Source of the DNA: Acidobacteriota bacterium
Lineage (GTDB): Bacteria > Acidobacteriota > Thermoanaerobaculia > Multivoradales > JBCCEF01
Assembly (NCBI GenBank): GCA_039028635.1
Contig: JBCCHV010000001.1
Span: forward strand, 186,001-250,000
Reading direction: 5' to 3'
Length of the DNA stretch: 64,000 nucleotides
Shown here: piece by piece, positions 44,110 to 52,095 of the stretch
How the letters are laid out: each line of letters opens with the position of its first letter
Numbering within the stretch: the stretch's first letter is position 1
Position numbers and translations under genes: made by a program
The notes under the pieces: model-generated
Told to the model about the DNA's origin: nothing
Database searches by the model: none
What the model saw: only the letters and a program-made list of their open reading frames with translations

Positions 44110-44784
44110 ATGGCAGTCGAAAGAGAGGTTCGGCTGGCGGTATATCGCCACTTCACGGACTGCGCAGCGGCGCCGACGGTGGCCGAGACGGCCAGGCGTA
44201 CCGGCTTGCCGGACAGGCAGGTGCGCACCGCCTACGGCGCCCTTGCCGAGCAGCGCATCCTGGTGCTCGAAGAGGATGGCGAGACCCTTCGCATGGCGCC
44301 GCCCTTCTCGGCGGTGGCGACGCCGCATGTCGCGACCATCGACGGCAGGAGTTACTTTGCCAACTGCGCTTGGGATGTTTTCGGCGTGGTCGCGGCTCTG
44401 GGTGGAGAAGGAGTGGTCGAGTCGCGCTGCGAGCACTCCGGGACAGCCCTCCGGCTCGAGCTTCGAGGCAACGGCCCCGAGGCCTCACCCTGGCGGTTTC
44501 ACTCCCTCCTTCCGGCCTCTCAATGGTGGCGAGACATCGTCTTCACTTGACAGAACATGGTTTTCTTCCGGTCGGAAGAAGCGCTCCAGAGCTGGTGTCG
44601 AGATGCTCGTCAGGCGCGCCGCCCCTGCCTCGGCCTCCCCACCCTCTGGCGCCTCGCCGAGGCCTGGTACGGCTCTCGGCTACAGCCCGATTGGCGGCGC
44701 TTCGAAGCGGCGGAGGTGCGGCAGCTGTTCGATCGACTCGGGATGGTCGACCCCTTCTGGGATCCTGCTACGAATCACAACTGA
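44110..44784 (+). CDS. Alkylmercury lyase (MerB)-like protein with in-frame UGA, probable selenoprotein
   Basis: A single frame interrupted only by TGA at 44548-44550 (codon 147). Read through, it gives 224 residues. An N-terminal winged-helix-like part (about 1-65) precedes a MerB-like domain. MerB (R831) uses C96, D99 and C159; here C86-A-W-D89 keeps the C-x-x-D spacing and C107 matches MerB C117 with the same 21-residue offset. The UGA aligns with the C159 region, followed by NMVFFRSEEA, which resembles MerB HVHFFASVPTA. The downstream residues (LPTLWRLAEAWYG) match MerB's EAFGLGQ-type helix. A SECIS-like hairpin starts 11-12 bases after the UGA. I infer selenocysteine at 147. A sequencing error or pseudogene is the alternative. 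Confidence 0.75.
44562..44581 (+). promoter_or_regulatory. Bacterial SECIS-like hairpin
   Basis: TTCTTCC (44563-44569) and GGAAGAA (44574-44580) pair perfectly around the tetraloop GGTC, with a T-G pair extending the stem. The loop starts 19 bases after the in-frame TGA. In bacteria SelB needs a short hairpin just downstream of the UGA, and the E. coli fdhF element also carries GGUC in its apical loop. Distance and loop both match. Confidence 0.7.
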
Positions 44785-44813
44785 GCGCGTCTTGCAGGGC
44801 CGGCGGGCGGCGA

Positions 44814-44837
44814 GCGGGGGAAGAGACCGACCCCCGC
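44814..44837. terminator. Bidirectional hairpin between the MerB-like and desaturase genes
   Basis: GCGGGGG (44814-44820) and CCCCCGC (44831-44837) pair perfectly around a 10-base loop, midway between two convergent stop codons. This is a likely shared terminator, without T-runs. Confidence 0.5.
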
Positions 44838-44865
44838 ATTCGCGAGCCCGCGGCGCGCCGCGAGA

Positions 44866-45909
44866 TCAGACCGCCATCGGCCGATGCTTCAGGTCGCCGA
44901 ATCGAATCAAGCGGTTGGAACCCGGGTCCCAAAGGGCGAGGTGGGCACAGCGCAAGCTCTCGCGAATGGTCAGGCGCGTGACGTGGCGCAGATCGCGCAC
45001 CTCGCGAAAGCAAGCCTGGAGGCGATAGTTGGGAATCCGGCTCGCCAGATGATGCACGTGGTGGAAGCCGATGTTGCCGGTGAACCAGTGGAGGACGGCG
45101 GGCAGGTCGTAGAAGGAGCTGCCTTCGATGCCGGCGGCGTGAAAATTCCACTGCGGGTTCTCTTCCCAGTAGGTGTCCTCGAACTGGTGCTGGATATAGA
45201 ACAACCACAGCCCCGAGGCGCAGGAGATCACCGTAATCGGTAGCTGGACGAGCAAGAATGCCTTGAGGCCGATGGTGAACGCCATGACCAGCAGAATGAC
45301 CGCCAGGCTCAGGTTGGTGCCCATCACGCTGCGCCATTCCTTGCGCCAGGCTCGCGGTAGATCGAGGGGCAGCCGATGCTTGAGGATGAACTGGAAGGAG
45401 GCACCGATGGTCATCAGGAAGAAAACGTTGCGATAGAGGCGATAGCCGGCTCGCCGGAGCTTGCTCAAGGCGAGGTACTCCTCGACGGTCAAGGTTCTGA
45501 TGTCGCCGAACTCGCGTGCATCGAGGTTACCCGTCGTCGCATGGTGCATGGCGTGGGTGCGACGCCAGTAGCGATACGGGGTGAGGGTCATCACTCCAAT
45601 GGTGGCTCCGACCAGATGGTTGAGCCGCTGCGAGCTGAAGAAGGAACCGTGGCCGCAGTCGTGCTGGAAGATGAACAGCCGGGTGATCAAGCCGGCCGCC
45701 GGCAGCGCCAGCAGCAGGGTCAGGCCGTAGTGAAACTGCAGACTCCACCACATCAAGGCCCAGTTGGCGGCGAACAGGGCGCCGGTGGTGAGGAGCTGAA
45801 ACCAGGCCCGGCGGTCGTCGGCGCGGCAGTAAGGTGCGAGCAGACGCTGCCAGCGGCGGGCGACACTCTCGGGATTGACAGCCGGTTGGGCTGCGACGCT
45901 GGCGGACAT
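44866..45909 (-). CDS. Membrane fatty-acid desaturase (omega-6 / DesA type)
   Basis: A 347-residue membrane protein with the three histidine boxes of acyl-lipid desaturases: HDCGHGS, HAMHH and FHHVHH. These bind a di-iron centre. Hydrophobic pairs surround the boxes in the usual order, and length matches the family. AGAGGAG precedes the ATG. The enzyme would introduce a double bond in membrane lipid acyl chains and adjust fluidity. No electron-donor gene is adjacent. It is convergent with the putative selenoprotein. Confidence 0.92.
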   Translation of the reverse strand: MSASVAAQPAVNPESVARRWQRLLAPYCRADDRRAWFQLLTTGALFAANWALMWWSLQFHYGLTLLLALPAAGLITRLFIFQHDCGHGSFFSSQRLNHLVGATIGVMTLTPYRYWRRTHAMHHATTGNLDAREFGDIRTLTVEEYLALSKLRRAGYRLYRNVFFLMTIGASFQFILKHRLPLDLPRAWRKEWRSVMGTNLSLAVILLVMAFTIGLKAFLLVQLPITVISCASGLWLFYIQHQFEDTYWEENPQWNFHAAGIEGSSFYDLPAVLHWFTGNIGFHHVHHLASRIPNYRLQACFREVRDLRHVTRLTIRESLRCAHLALWDPGSNRLIRFGDLKHRPMAV

Positions 45910-46027
45910 GGGCGACTCCTCTTCGTGCGAGTGGTGTGGACTCCGGCGACCCCTGCACGCTACCAGCGCCCAACGTCTGGCAGCGTCAGATTTCTGTCAT
46001 GTTCGGGCACACCAGGAGCCCCAGCCT

Positions 46028-46552
46028 TTACTCGACGCGGCGCTCGATCTGCTCTGAGAGCATGGTGGCGGCTTTGCCGTGGTACTGAACGAACACCACC
46101 GGGGATCCAGGATAGTCGTCGGCGAAGAAGAAGCTGCCGCGCGAACCGTCCCCATGGTCGACCTCATAGAGCCAACCATCCAGCTCTCCAAGGGGGGTCT
46201 CTCGGCGCTGACGCCGGCGCTCGGCGCGATCCGCTGGAAAGCGAGCGTGGTCCCGCAGCTCCGTCCACGAGGCCTTGTGCTCGGCGACCTCGGGCAGGTA
46301 ATTCCCATCGGGGTCCGTCTGCTGCGCGCTCAGGGTCACCTGCTCGCTGTCGGCGGCGATCACCTCGGTTCGCGTCAGGATGGTCTGGCCGCTGGCCTCG
46401 ACACGGCTCACCACCACCAAGCCCGGCACCCAGGCCTCGCGGATCTGCTCGGCGGTGTAAGGGGTCGGTAGGGTTTCGGAAGCCAGCATCGGAGCAGCGG
46501 CCAGCAGAAGAAGGGCGACGAAAGTCAGCCTCGCCGTGGTGAATTGCTTCAT
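46028..46552 (-). CDS. Secreted hypothetical protein
   Basis: A 174-residue protein with signal peptide (MKQFTTARLTFVALLLLAAAP, cleaved near LAS). The ATG at 46552 has AAAGGAAAG upstream. The mature part is mixed alpha/beta, with an N-terminal 'YTAEQIREAWVPGLVVVSRVEASGQ' stretch and an Arg-rich middle. I do not recognise a family. It lies 118 bases downstream of the desaturase on the same strand and could be co-transcribed. Confidence 0.65.
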   Translation of the reverse strand: MKQFTTARLTFVALLLLAAAPMLASETLPTPYTAEQIREAWVPGLVVVSRVEASGQTILTRTEVIAADSEQVTLSAQQTDPDGNYLPEVAEHKASWTELRDHARFPADRAERRRQRRETPLGELDGWLYEVDHGDGSRGSFFFADDYPGSPVVFVQYHGKAATMLSEQIERRVE

Positions 46553-46602
46553 TCGCTTTCCTTTCGATCGCCTCATCGCCGAGGCCGTTGGTCGTACGTC
46601 TT

Positions 46603-46620
46603 GCGAGGGGCGCCCCTCGC
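46603..46620. repeat. Perfect 18-bp palindrome upstream of the secreted hypothetical
   Basis: GCGAGGGG-CGCCCCTCGC reads the same on both strands with no spacer. It lies 51 bases upstream of the start at 46552, in the 325-base divergent gap 46553-46877. It could be an operator. The rest of the gap has no gene that I can support; a GAAGGGAGGAGGGG purine run at 46844-46857 precedes the kinase gene. Confidence 0.45.
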
Positions 46621-46877
46621 CGGGCGAGCCGGCCTCCTAGATACGCAGCGCCGAGGTCCGGGTTCGCCGATCAGGATACCTGCCAGGAATGCTCCGTCGC
46701 AGCTTTGGACGGAGCCGAAGGTAGGAGTCGCCGACCGGCGGCTGTGCCGTAAATCGGCCTCGGCGTTCCAATTCAGTACACCGCATCCGCCCTTCCGACC
46801 CTCAGCGCCGCTGCCTGCACCTGGCATGTCTGTTGCTGCCTCGAAGGGAGGAGGGGAAACGACGCGCTCTCAATCCG

Positions 46878-48743
46878 ATGAAGACTCCTCACAGCACGCC
46901 CCGCCTCGATCTCGATTCCCGCGAGGATCCTGCGGCCAACCTGCTGCCGCGGCTGCGCTGTGTCGTCGAGAACCTCCAGGCGGGCATCCTGGTCGAGACC
47001 GAGGCCCGCGAGATCGAGTGCGTCAACCAGGCCTTTCTCGACCTCTTCCACATCCCCCTCACCGCCGAGGAGCTCGTCGGCCTCGACTGCCGTCAGGCAG
47101 CCCAGGGACTCGATGGCCTGCTCGCCGATCCGGTGGCCTTCGGGGCGCGGATCGACGAGCTCCTCGCCGCCCGCGAGCTGGTCTCCGAGGAGGAGATCGA
47201 GCTCACCGATGGTCGCACCCTGGTGCGCGACTACATTCCCCTGGCCGAGGGAGATCGTTCCCTCGGCAACCTCTGGGTTTATCGGGACATCACCGATCGG
47301 GTACGAGCGACCCAAGCCAAGAGCCAATTCCTCGCCGCCATCAGCCACGAGCTGCGAACGCCCTTGACCAGCATCATGGCGGCTGCCGAGATGCTGTCGC
47401 AACGTCGTCTCGACGACGACGGCGCGGAGCTCTTGGTGGCCCTGCGAAGGAACGCCGAGAGCCTGCTGTCCCAGATCGACGACCTCCTCGACCTTCCTCT
47501 GCTCGAGGCGGAGCCGGGAGAGGCCGAGACCGTCGGCTTCGAATGGCGGCCGTTGATCGCCACCGTCGAAGCCCGCCACGAGCCGACCGCCACCCTCGCG
47601 GGCCTCACCTTGACAACGTTCGTGGATCCTCGGCTGGCCGGCGTTTGGCTGGGCGCCGAGAACGACCTGTCGCGGGTGCTCTCGAATCTGGTCGACAACG
47701 CCGTCAAATTCACCGATCGGGGCGGCGTCGAGATCTCCGTGGCGCTGACCGAGGAGCCGGACAGACGGGGTCGCGAGGTCGTCGAGCTGCGGGTCGAGGA
47801 CTCCGGGATCGGCATCGCCGCCGACGATCTGCCACAGATTTTCGAACCGCTCGATCAGCTCACCCCGGAGCCCTCTCGCAGGCGGCGCGGAATCGGCCTC
47901 GGGCTGCACGTCACTCGCCTGCTGGTGGCTCGCCTCGAGGGCGCCATCGAGGTCGACAGCGAAACCGGTCGCGGTACCTCCGTGCGCGTCCGGGTGCCCT
48001 GCCATCGGGGTTCCTGGGCGGGTCACAAAGGTGAGGCCCCCAGCCTCGTCGGCACCAAACTCTTGCTGGTCGAGGACAACCGCGACGGCCGGCTTCTGTG
48101 CCAACGCATCCTGGAGCAAGGCGGTGCCCACGTCACCTGCACCGGCTCCGGCCGCGAGGCCCTCGCCCTGCTGCAGCGCAAGACCTTCGATGGTGTCTTG
48201 ATGGACGTCGAGCTGCCCGGCCTCGACGGCATCGAGACCACTCGCCGGTTGCGGCACCGGGAAAGCCAGGAAGGGCTTCCCGCAACGCCGGTCATCGCCC
48301 TCACCGCCCACGCCGTGGACGGCTACCGTGAACGCTGCCTCGCCGCCGGCATGAACACCTACCTCACCAAACCCTTTCGCCGGCTCGGGTTGCTGCGAGC
48401 CGTTTCCGAGAGCCTGCCCGGCGGCCGCCTCGATCGGGCTCCGATCCGGGTGCGGATCGATCCCGACATCGCCGACCTGGTGCCAGCCTTCCTCAACGCG
48501 CGCCGCCGTCAGCTCACCGCCATGCGTGCCGACCTGGAGGCGAATCGGCTGCCGGCGGTAGCCGACGCCGCCCACCAGATCAAGGGCGTCGGAGCTTCCT
48601 ATGGTTTCGCCGGCCTCTCCCGCCTCGCGGCCCGCCTGGAGATTGCCTGCAGCCTGGGAGACCGTCGCGAGGCCATCGGGCTGGTCGAGCGGATGCTCGC
48701 CGATTTGATGCGAACCCAGGTCCAATCCGACGACGGCTCCTGA
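46878..48743 (+). CDS. Hybrid histidine kinase (PAS-HisKA-HATPase-REC-HPt)
   Basis: A 621-residue soluble protein. Domains in order: PAS-like (about 25-140), HisKA with SHELRTPL, HATPase with N box (NLVDNAVKF) and G boxes (DSGIGI, GIGLGLHV), a receiver (LLLVEDN, phospho-Asp in LMDVELP, TKPF lysine), and a C-terminal HPt domain with its phospho-His in DAAHQIKGVG. All phosphorelay residues are intact. No membrane helix is present, so it senses a cytoplasmic signal. I chose the ATG at 46878; a TTG at 46833 is an in-frame alternative, with the strong purine-rich ribosome site lying between them. No cognate output regulator is next to it. Confidence 0.9.
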   Translation: MKTPHSTPRLDLDSREDPAANLLPRLRCVVENLQAGILVETEAREIECVNQAFLDLFHIPLTAEELVGLDCRQAAQGLDGLLADPVAFGARIDELLAARELVSEEEIELTDGRTLVRDYIPLAEGDRSLGNLWVYRDITDRVRATQAKSQFLAAISHELRTPLTSIMAAAEMLSQRRLDDDGAELLVALRRNAESLLSQIDDLLDLPLLEAEPGEAETVGFEWRPLIATVEARHEPTATLAGLTLTTFVDPRLAGVWLGAENDLSRVLSNLVDNAVKFTDRGGVEISVALTEEPDRRGREVVELRVEDSGIGIAADDLPQIFEPLDQLTPEPSRRRRGIGLGLHVTRLLVARLEGAIEVDSETGRGTSVRVRVPCHRGSWAGHKGEAPSLVGTKLLLVEDNRDGRLLCQRILEQGGAHVTCTGSGREALALLQRKTFDGVLMDVELPGLDGIETTRRLRHRESQEGLPATPVIALTAHAVDGYRERCLAAGMNTYLTKPFRRLGLLRAVSESLPGGRLDRAPIRVRIDPDIADLVPAFLNARRRQLTAMRADLEANRLPAVADAAHQIKGVGASYGFAGLSRLAARLEIACSLGDRREAIGLVERMLADLMRTQVQSDDGS

Positions 48744-48785
48744 GCGGCGGTCGTAAACTCGCTCTCGAACCGACCTCGCGAAGCC

Positions 48786-49478
48786 ATGAGTAATCCAAAC
48801 GACTCGCTGTTGCCCTATTACGAGCGGCGCGCGCCAGAGTACGAGGCGATCTATCGCAAGCCCGAGCGGCAAGACGACCTCGCCAAGCTCGCGGCCCGCC
48901 TGCCGGCCCGCTTCACTGGCCGCCGGGTTCTCGAGATCGCGGCCGGCACCGGCTACTGGACGCGACGGTTGGAAGAATCGGCCCGCCTCCTGGTCGCGGT
49001 CGACGCCGCCTTCGAGCCGCTGATCTTGGCCCGCCGGCGCATGCACAACCCGGCCTTGCGTGGGGACGCCTTCGACCTCCCGCTGGCGACCGCGTCCTTC
49101 GACGCCGCCTTCGCGGGATTCTGGTGGTCCCATCTCGAATTACGCCAGCGGTCGACCTTCTTGGCGGGCCTCCATCGCGTACTCGAGCCCGCCGCGCGGG
49201 TCGTGCTGCTCGACAACCGCTACGTCGCCGGTAGCAGCACTGCGATCAGCGACACCGATGCGGCGGGCAACACCTACCAGCGCCGCCGACTCGCCGACGG
49301 CAGCCACCATCGCGTGCTGAAGAACTTTCCGGACGGTGACGAGCTCTGTGCGCTGGTTCGCGCGTGCGACGGCCGCAGGCCGCGCTTCGAGGAGCTGGAC
49401 TACTACTGGCTCCTCGAGTACGAGCTGGCCGCCGCTCGAGGGCCTTCACCGGAGGACCGTCTCCCCGGCCTCCGGTGA
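48786..49478 (+). CDS. Class I SAM-dependent methyltransferase
   Basis: A 230-residue protein with motif I VLEIAAGTGYWT, the acidic end of strand 2 (VAVDAAFE) and 'GDAFDLPLATASFDAAFAGFWW'. This is the Methyltransf_11/25 pattern. Length fits small-molecule methyltransferases. The substrate cannot be told. It follows the hybrid kinase by 42 bases and converges on the DJ-1 gene, 11 bases apart. Confidence 0.85.
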   Translation: MSNPNDSLLPYYERRAPEYEAIYRKPERQDDLAKLAARLPARFTGRRVLEIAAGTGYWTRRLEESARLLVAVDAAFEPLILARRRMHNPALRGDAFDLPLATASFDAAFAGFWWSHLELRQRSTFLAGLHRVLEPAARVVLLDNRYVAGSSTAISDTDAAGNTYQRRRLADGSHHRVLKNFPDGDELCALVRACDGRRPRFEELDYYWLLEYELAAARGPSPEDRLPGLR

Positions 49479-49489
49479 ACCATCCAGGG

Positions 49490-50647
49490 TCATGGACCTC
49501 CGGGGGCGTCGCCCCGAACCTCCTCCCGAAGCGCCGCCTTGAGAGCCGGAACGCTCGGCGTCGCCAGGTCGAGGTTGCTGGTGAAGGGATCGCGGCTCGG
49601 ATCTTCGTTCCAGTCGTACTCGGCCATCGCCGCCACCATGCGGGCCCCTTCGATGCCGAAGAAACGCGCCATCAGGGCCAGGCTCATGTCGATTCCGGCC
49701 GACACCCCGGAAGACGTCATGACGCGTCCGGACTCGACCCAGCGGGCCTCCTCGATCCACTCCGTGTCGCCACCGTAACCCTTGATATAGCTGAAGAAGG
49801 CCTTGTTGGCGGTGGCCCGCTGTCCGTCGAGGAGCCCGGCTTTGGCAAGGATCGCGGCGCCGGTGCAAACGGACGCCATCACCTGGACCTCGGGCGCCCG
49901 CGCAGCGACGAACTCGATCAGCTTGCGGTTGTCGACCTCGCGCAGGGTTCCGATGCCCCCGGGCACCATCAGCACATCGAGCGGCGGAGCGGACTCGAAG
50001 GAGTACGGCACGTCGAGACGCGGCGCGAGGTCGGCGGGGTAGGACACCGTGCGGACCACCACCGGGCCGGCGGTTTCGGCGATCAGGTGGACCCGAATCA
50101 GATCCGGTCCAGCATTCATCCACATCTCGAGGGGGCCGAAGAGATCGAGCGGCTCGACGCCGTCGAAGACCAGGACGCCGATGTCGAGCGGGGCTTCGTA
50201 GTCACCGATCGCGGCGCTGTCCTTCTGGCGGGCGATGTGAAAGCTCGAACGGCTTCGCCCTTCGGAACCCGGCTGCGACCACGACAGGACGTACTCACCA
50301 TCCGGCATCGTGCCGGAGACGAAGGCCATCAGACCGTTGTCCTCCATGGCGTGCAGGCCGCGCAGAGGGAGATCGCCCGCCGGGCCGGTCAGCCTGAGGT
50401 CGAGGCGGGCCGGATCGTGAGCTTCCGAGAGCCACAGGCGAACGCTGCGCAGGGGTTGGTCGAGAACTGCCCCGTCCGCCGGCTCGGTGCGGACTTTCGA
50501 TTGGTCGGCGACCTCTTCCGGCGCCGCCTTGCGGCCCATCGGATCATCGCCGGGATCGCTGAAATCGTCTGCTCGTACTGCGCCGAGGGGGGTGACCGCC
50601 AGCACGGCCACCAACCCCCAGAGAACCCTTTGCTGGAGCTTTTTCAT
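49490..50647 (-). CDS. CopC-like domain fused to DJ-1/PfpI-like domain (secreted)
   Basis: A 385-residue protein with signal peptide. Residues about 50-150 resemble CopC/YobA ('KVRTEPADGAVLDQPLRSVRLWLSEA'), but the usual N-terminal copper His is not evident. Residues about 165-370 are a DJ-1/PfpI glutamine-amidotransferase-like domain with the nucleophile elbow MASVCTGAAIL (Cys) as in the AraC/GATase1-like group. The ATG at 50647 has AAGGTGAG 6 bases upstream. DJ-1 proteins act in oxidative or carbonyl stress; the pairing with a CopC-like domain suggests extracytoplasmic copper or redox stress, as an inference. Confidence 0.75.
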   Translation of the reverse strand: MKKLQQRVLWGLVAVLAVTPLGAVRADDFSDPGDDPMGRKAAPEEVADQSKVRTEPADGAVLDQPLRSVRLWLSEAHDPARLDLRLTGPAGDLPLRGLHAMEDNGLMAFVSGTMPDGEYVLSWSQPGSEGRSRSSFHIARQKDSAAIGDYEAPLDIGVLVFDGVEPLDLFGPLEMWMNAGPDLIRVHLIAETAGPVVVRTVSYPADLAPRLDVPYSFESAPPLDVLMVPGGIGTLREVDNRKLIEFVAARAPEVQVMASVCTGAAILAKAGLLDGQRATANKAFFSYIKGYGGDTEWIEEARWVESGRVMTSSGVSAGIDMSLALMARFFGIEGARMVAAMAEYDWNEDPSRDPFTSNLDLATPSVPALKAALREEVRGDAPGGP

Positions 50648-50756
50648 CGTCATCTCACCTTGGAAACCGGAATCCACCATCGCGGACGAGCGTCGACCGG
50701 CTGGACGCCCCTCGTCCGAACGTCGCCTTTGCGAGCCTGGAGGCTCGGGAATTCGT

Positions 50757-51140
50757 CTAGGCTGAGGAGGTGAGGGGAGCCGGCGGGCCGCGCGCAGGGA
50801 GGGTTCCGGATCGCCGGTCGGAGCGATCGACGGGCGTGGGCAGAGCCACCCTCTGAAGGGAGACGAGGGCCGGCCCCGGAGCGTTCGAAGAAGGCTCGAA
50901 GGCGGCGTTGAAGGTGGCGCCGAGAGGACAGTGGTTCTCCTGCGATGAATCCTCGCCCTGCGCCGGAGCAGCAGGGTCCATCGGCATCAGCCCAGCGGCG
51001 TGGGCCGGACAGATCTTGACCGGTAGGCCTTCCGAGAGGGAGGCCGGCATGAAGCCGATCGGCACCAAGGCGCGCAAGGTCAGCCCGAGTAGTGCGACTC
51101 CCAGGAGGGCGAGGCGCGAGGGCTGATGCAGTGGCTTCAT
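50757..51140 (-). CDS. DUF2946-like small secreted protein
   Basis: A 127-residue protein. The N-terminal hydrophobic stretch ends in LRALVPIGFMPAS, and 'ICPAH' plus a later 'NHCPLG' pair follow; these are typical of DUF2946 proteins, often found with copper genes. The start is taken at 51140 (MKPLHQP). Two Cys/His pairs could bind metal. It precedes the CopC/DJ-1 gene by 109 bases on the same strand. Confidence 0.6.
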   Translation of the reverse strand: MKPLHQPSRLALLGVALLGLTLRALVPIGFMPASLSEGLPVKICPAHAAGLMPMDPAAPAQGEDSSQENHCPLGATFNAAFEPSSNAPGPALVSLQRVALPTPVDRSDRRSGTLPARGPPAPLTSSA

Positions 51141-51356
51141 TTTGGCGGATGGATCTTCAGGTCTTACCAAACCTGGGGAGACCGTAGCACGCCGCGCCAG
51201 GATCTGGGGCCGCCTCGAAGAGCGCTGTCGGAGGGAACCGTCGTCGTCGACGGGGTCAAGAAAAAGGGCGGCCCCGCGACGCGAGGAGCGCCGCAGGCAG
51301 CCGGCGATCCCCGCGGGGGCCAGGGCGGTCGCGGGAACCGCCGGATCGGTCCGAGA

Positions 51357-51662
51357 TCAGTCGGGCCAGACGTAGCAGAACAGCGCCATCATGCCGCCGT
51401 GCTCGGCGCACACGTCGCCGAGCAGGTCCTTGCAGACATTGATCGGAGTGCCGGCGGGGCAGGCGAGAACGCCGTCGTGCCCGTCCTCGCAAAGAAAACG
51501 GCATTCGGTCTGCCCGACCGGCACCGCCACCTCGGGACCGCTCGAGGCCACGGTGCCGCCGCGGGAGGTCACGACCGGATCCGCCGTCACCATCGGAGAG
51601 GCGACCATCAACACGGCCACCAGGGCCAAACCGGCGACCAACAGGAGCTGGATCTTGTTCAT
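51357..51662 (-). CDS. Small secreted Cys-rich protein 1
   Basis: A 101-residue protein with signal peptide. The mature tail has a six-Cys block: ECRFLC, LACPAG, INVC, DVC and LFC, with DGHDG and EHGG between them. It is a paralogue of the gene at 51732-52016, in which every Cys is kept. GAAAGGAAAG precedes the ATG. I do not recognise the family. The even Cys number suggests three disulfides or a metal site. A modest hairpin (51324-51342) follows about 15 bases beyond its end. Confidence 0.65.
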   Translation of the reverse strand: MNKIQLLLVAGLALVAVLMVASPMVTADPVVTSRGGTVASSGPEVAVPVGQTECRFLCEDGHDGVLACPAGTPINVCKDLLGDVCAEHGGMMALFCYVWPD

Positions 51663-51731
51663 CGTCTTTCCTTTCTCGGTTCGGGTTGTCTCGAAGCTCT
51701 CGCTGAACGGAGGTGTCGGGGGTCGACCCGA

Positions 51732-52016
51732 TCAGCGAACGTTGTCGCAGGCGACGGCGACCAGACCACCATGGTCGACACAAGGATCGCCGAGGAGGTC
51801 GGCGCAGACCTGGACCGGTGTTCCCGCCGGACAGGCCAGAACCCCGTCGTGGCCATCGGCACAGCGGAAGCGACACTCCACCTGCGGCGTCTCGAACTCC
51901 TTCGGCGCCTCCTGGTAGACGCCGATGGCGGCGCCGCTGCTGCCGGCGATGGCGATCACCCCCAGAAGACAGGCCAGTCCCAGGGCGCCGGCGAGAACCT
52001 TTCTCGGATTCGTCAT
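51732..52016 (-). CDS. Small secreted Cys-rich protein 2
   Basis: A 94-residue paralogue of the protein at 51357-51662. The core ECRFRC-x-DGHDGVLACPAG-TP-x2-VC-x-DLLGD-x-C-x2-HGG is nearly identical, while the signal peptides differ. AAGGAGAG lies just upstream of the ATG. It is the first gene of the minus-strand group that continues with its paralogue and, farther on, the DUF2946-like and CopC/DJ-1 genes. It is divergent from the S46 peptidase. Confidence 0.65.
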   Translation of the reverse strand: MTNPRKVLAGALGLACLLGVIAIAGSSGAAIGVYQEAPKEFETPQVECRFRCADGHDGVLACPAGTPVQVCADLLGDPCVDHGGLVAVACDNVR

Positions 52017-52095
52017 CGATCTCTCCTTGCATCAGGTGAATAGGAGTGCTTGTCTGACAAAGCGAGAACCGAAGCCGGATGGAATAGGCCGCGCT

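Noticed and set aside
44557-44784. Separate 75-residue gene starting at the ATG after the TGA
   Set aside because: It is in the same frame as the upstream part, lacks a ribosome site, and its first residues continue the MerB-like family alignment; reading through as Sec explains both halves.
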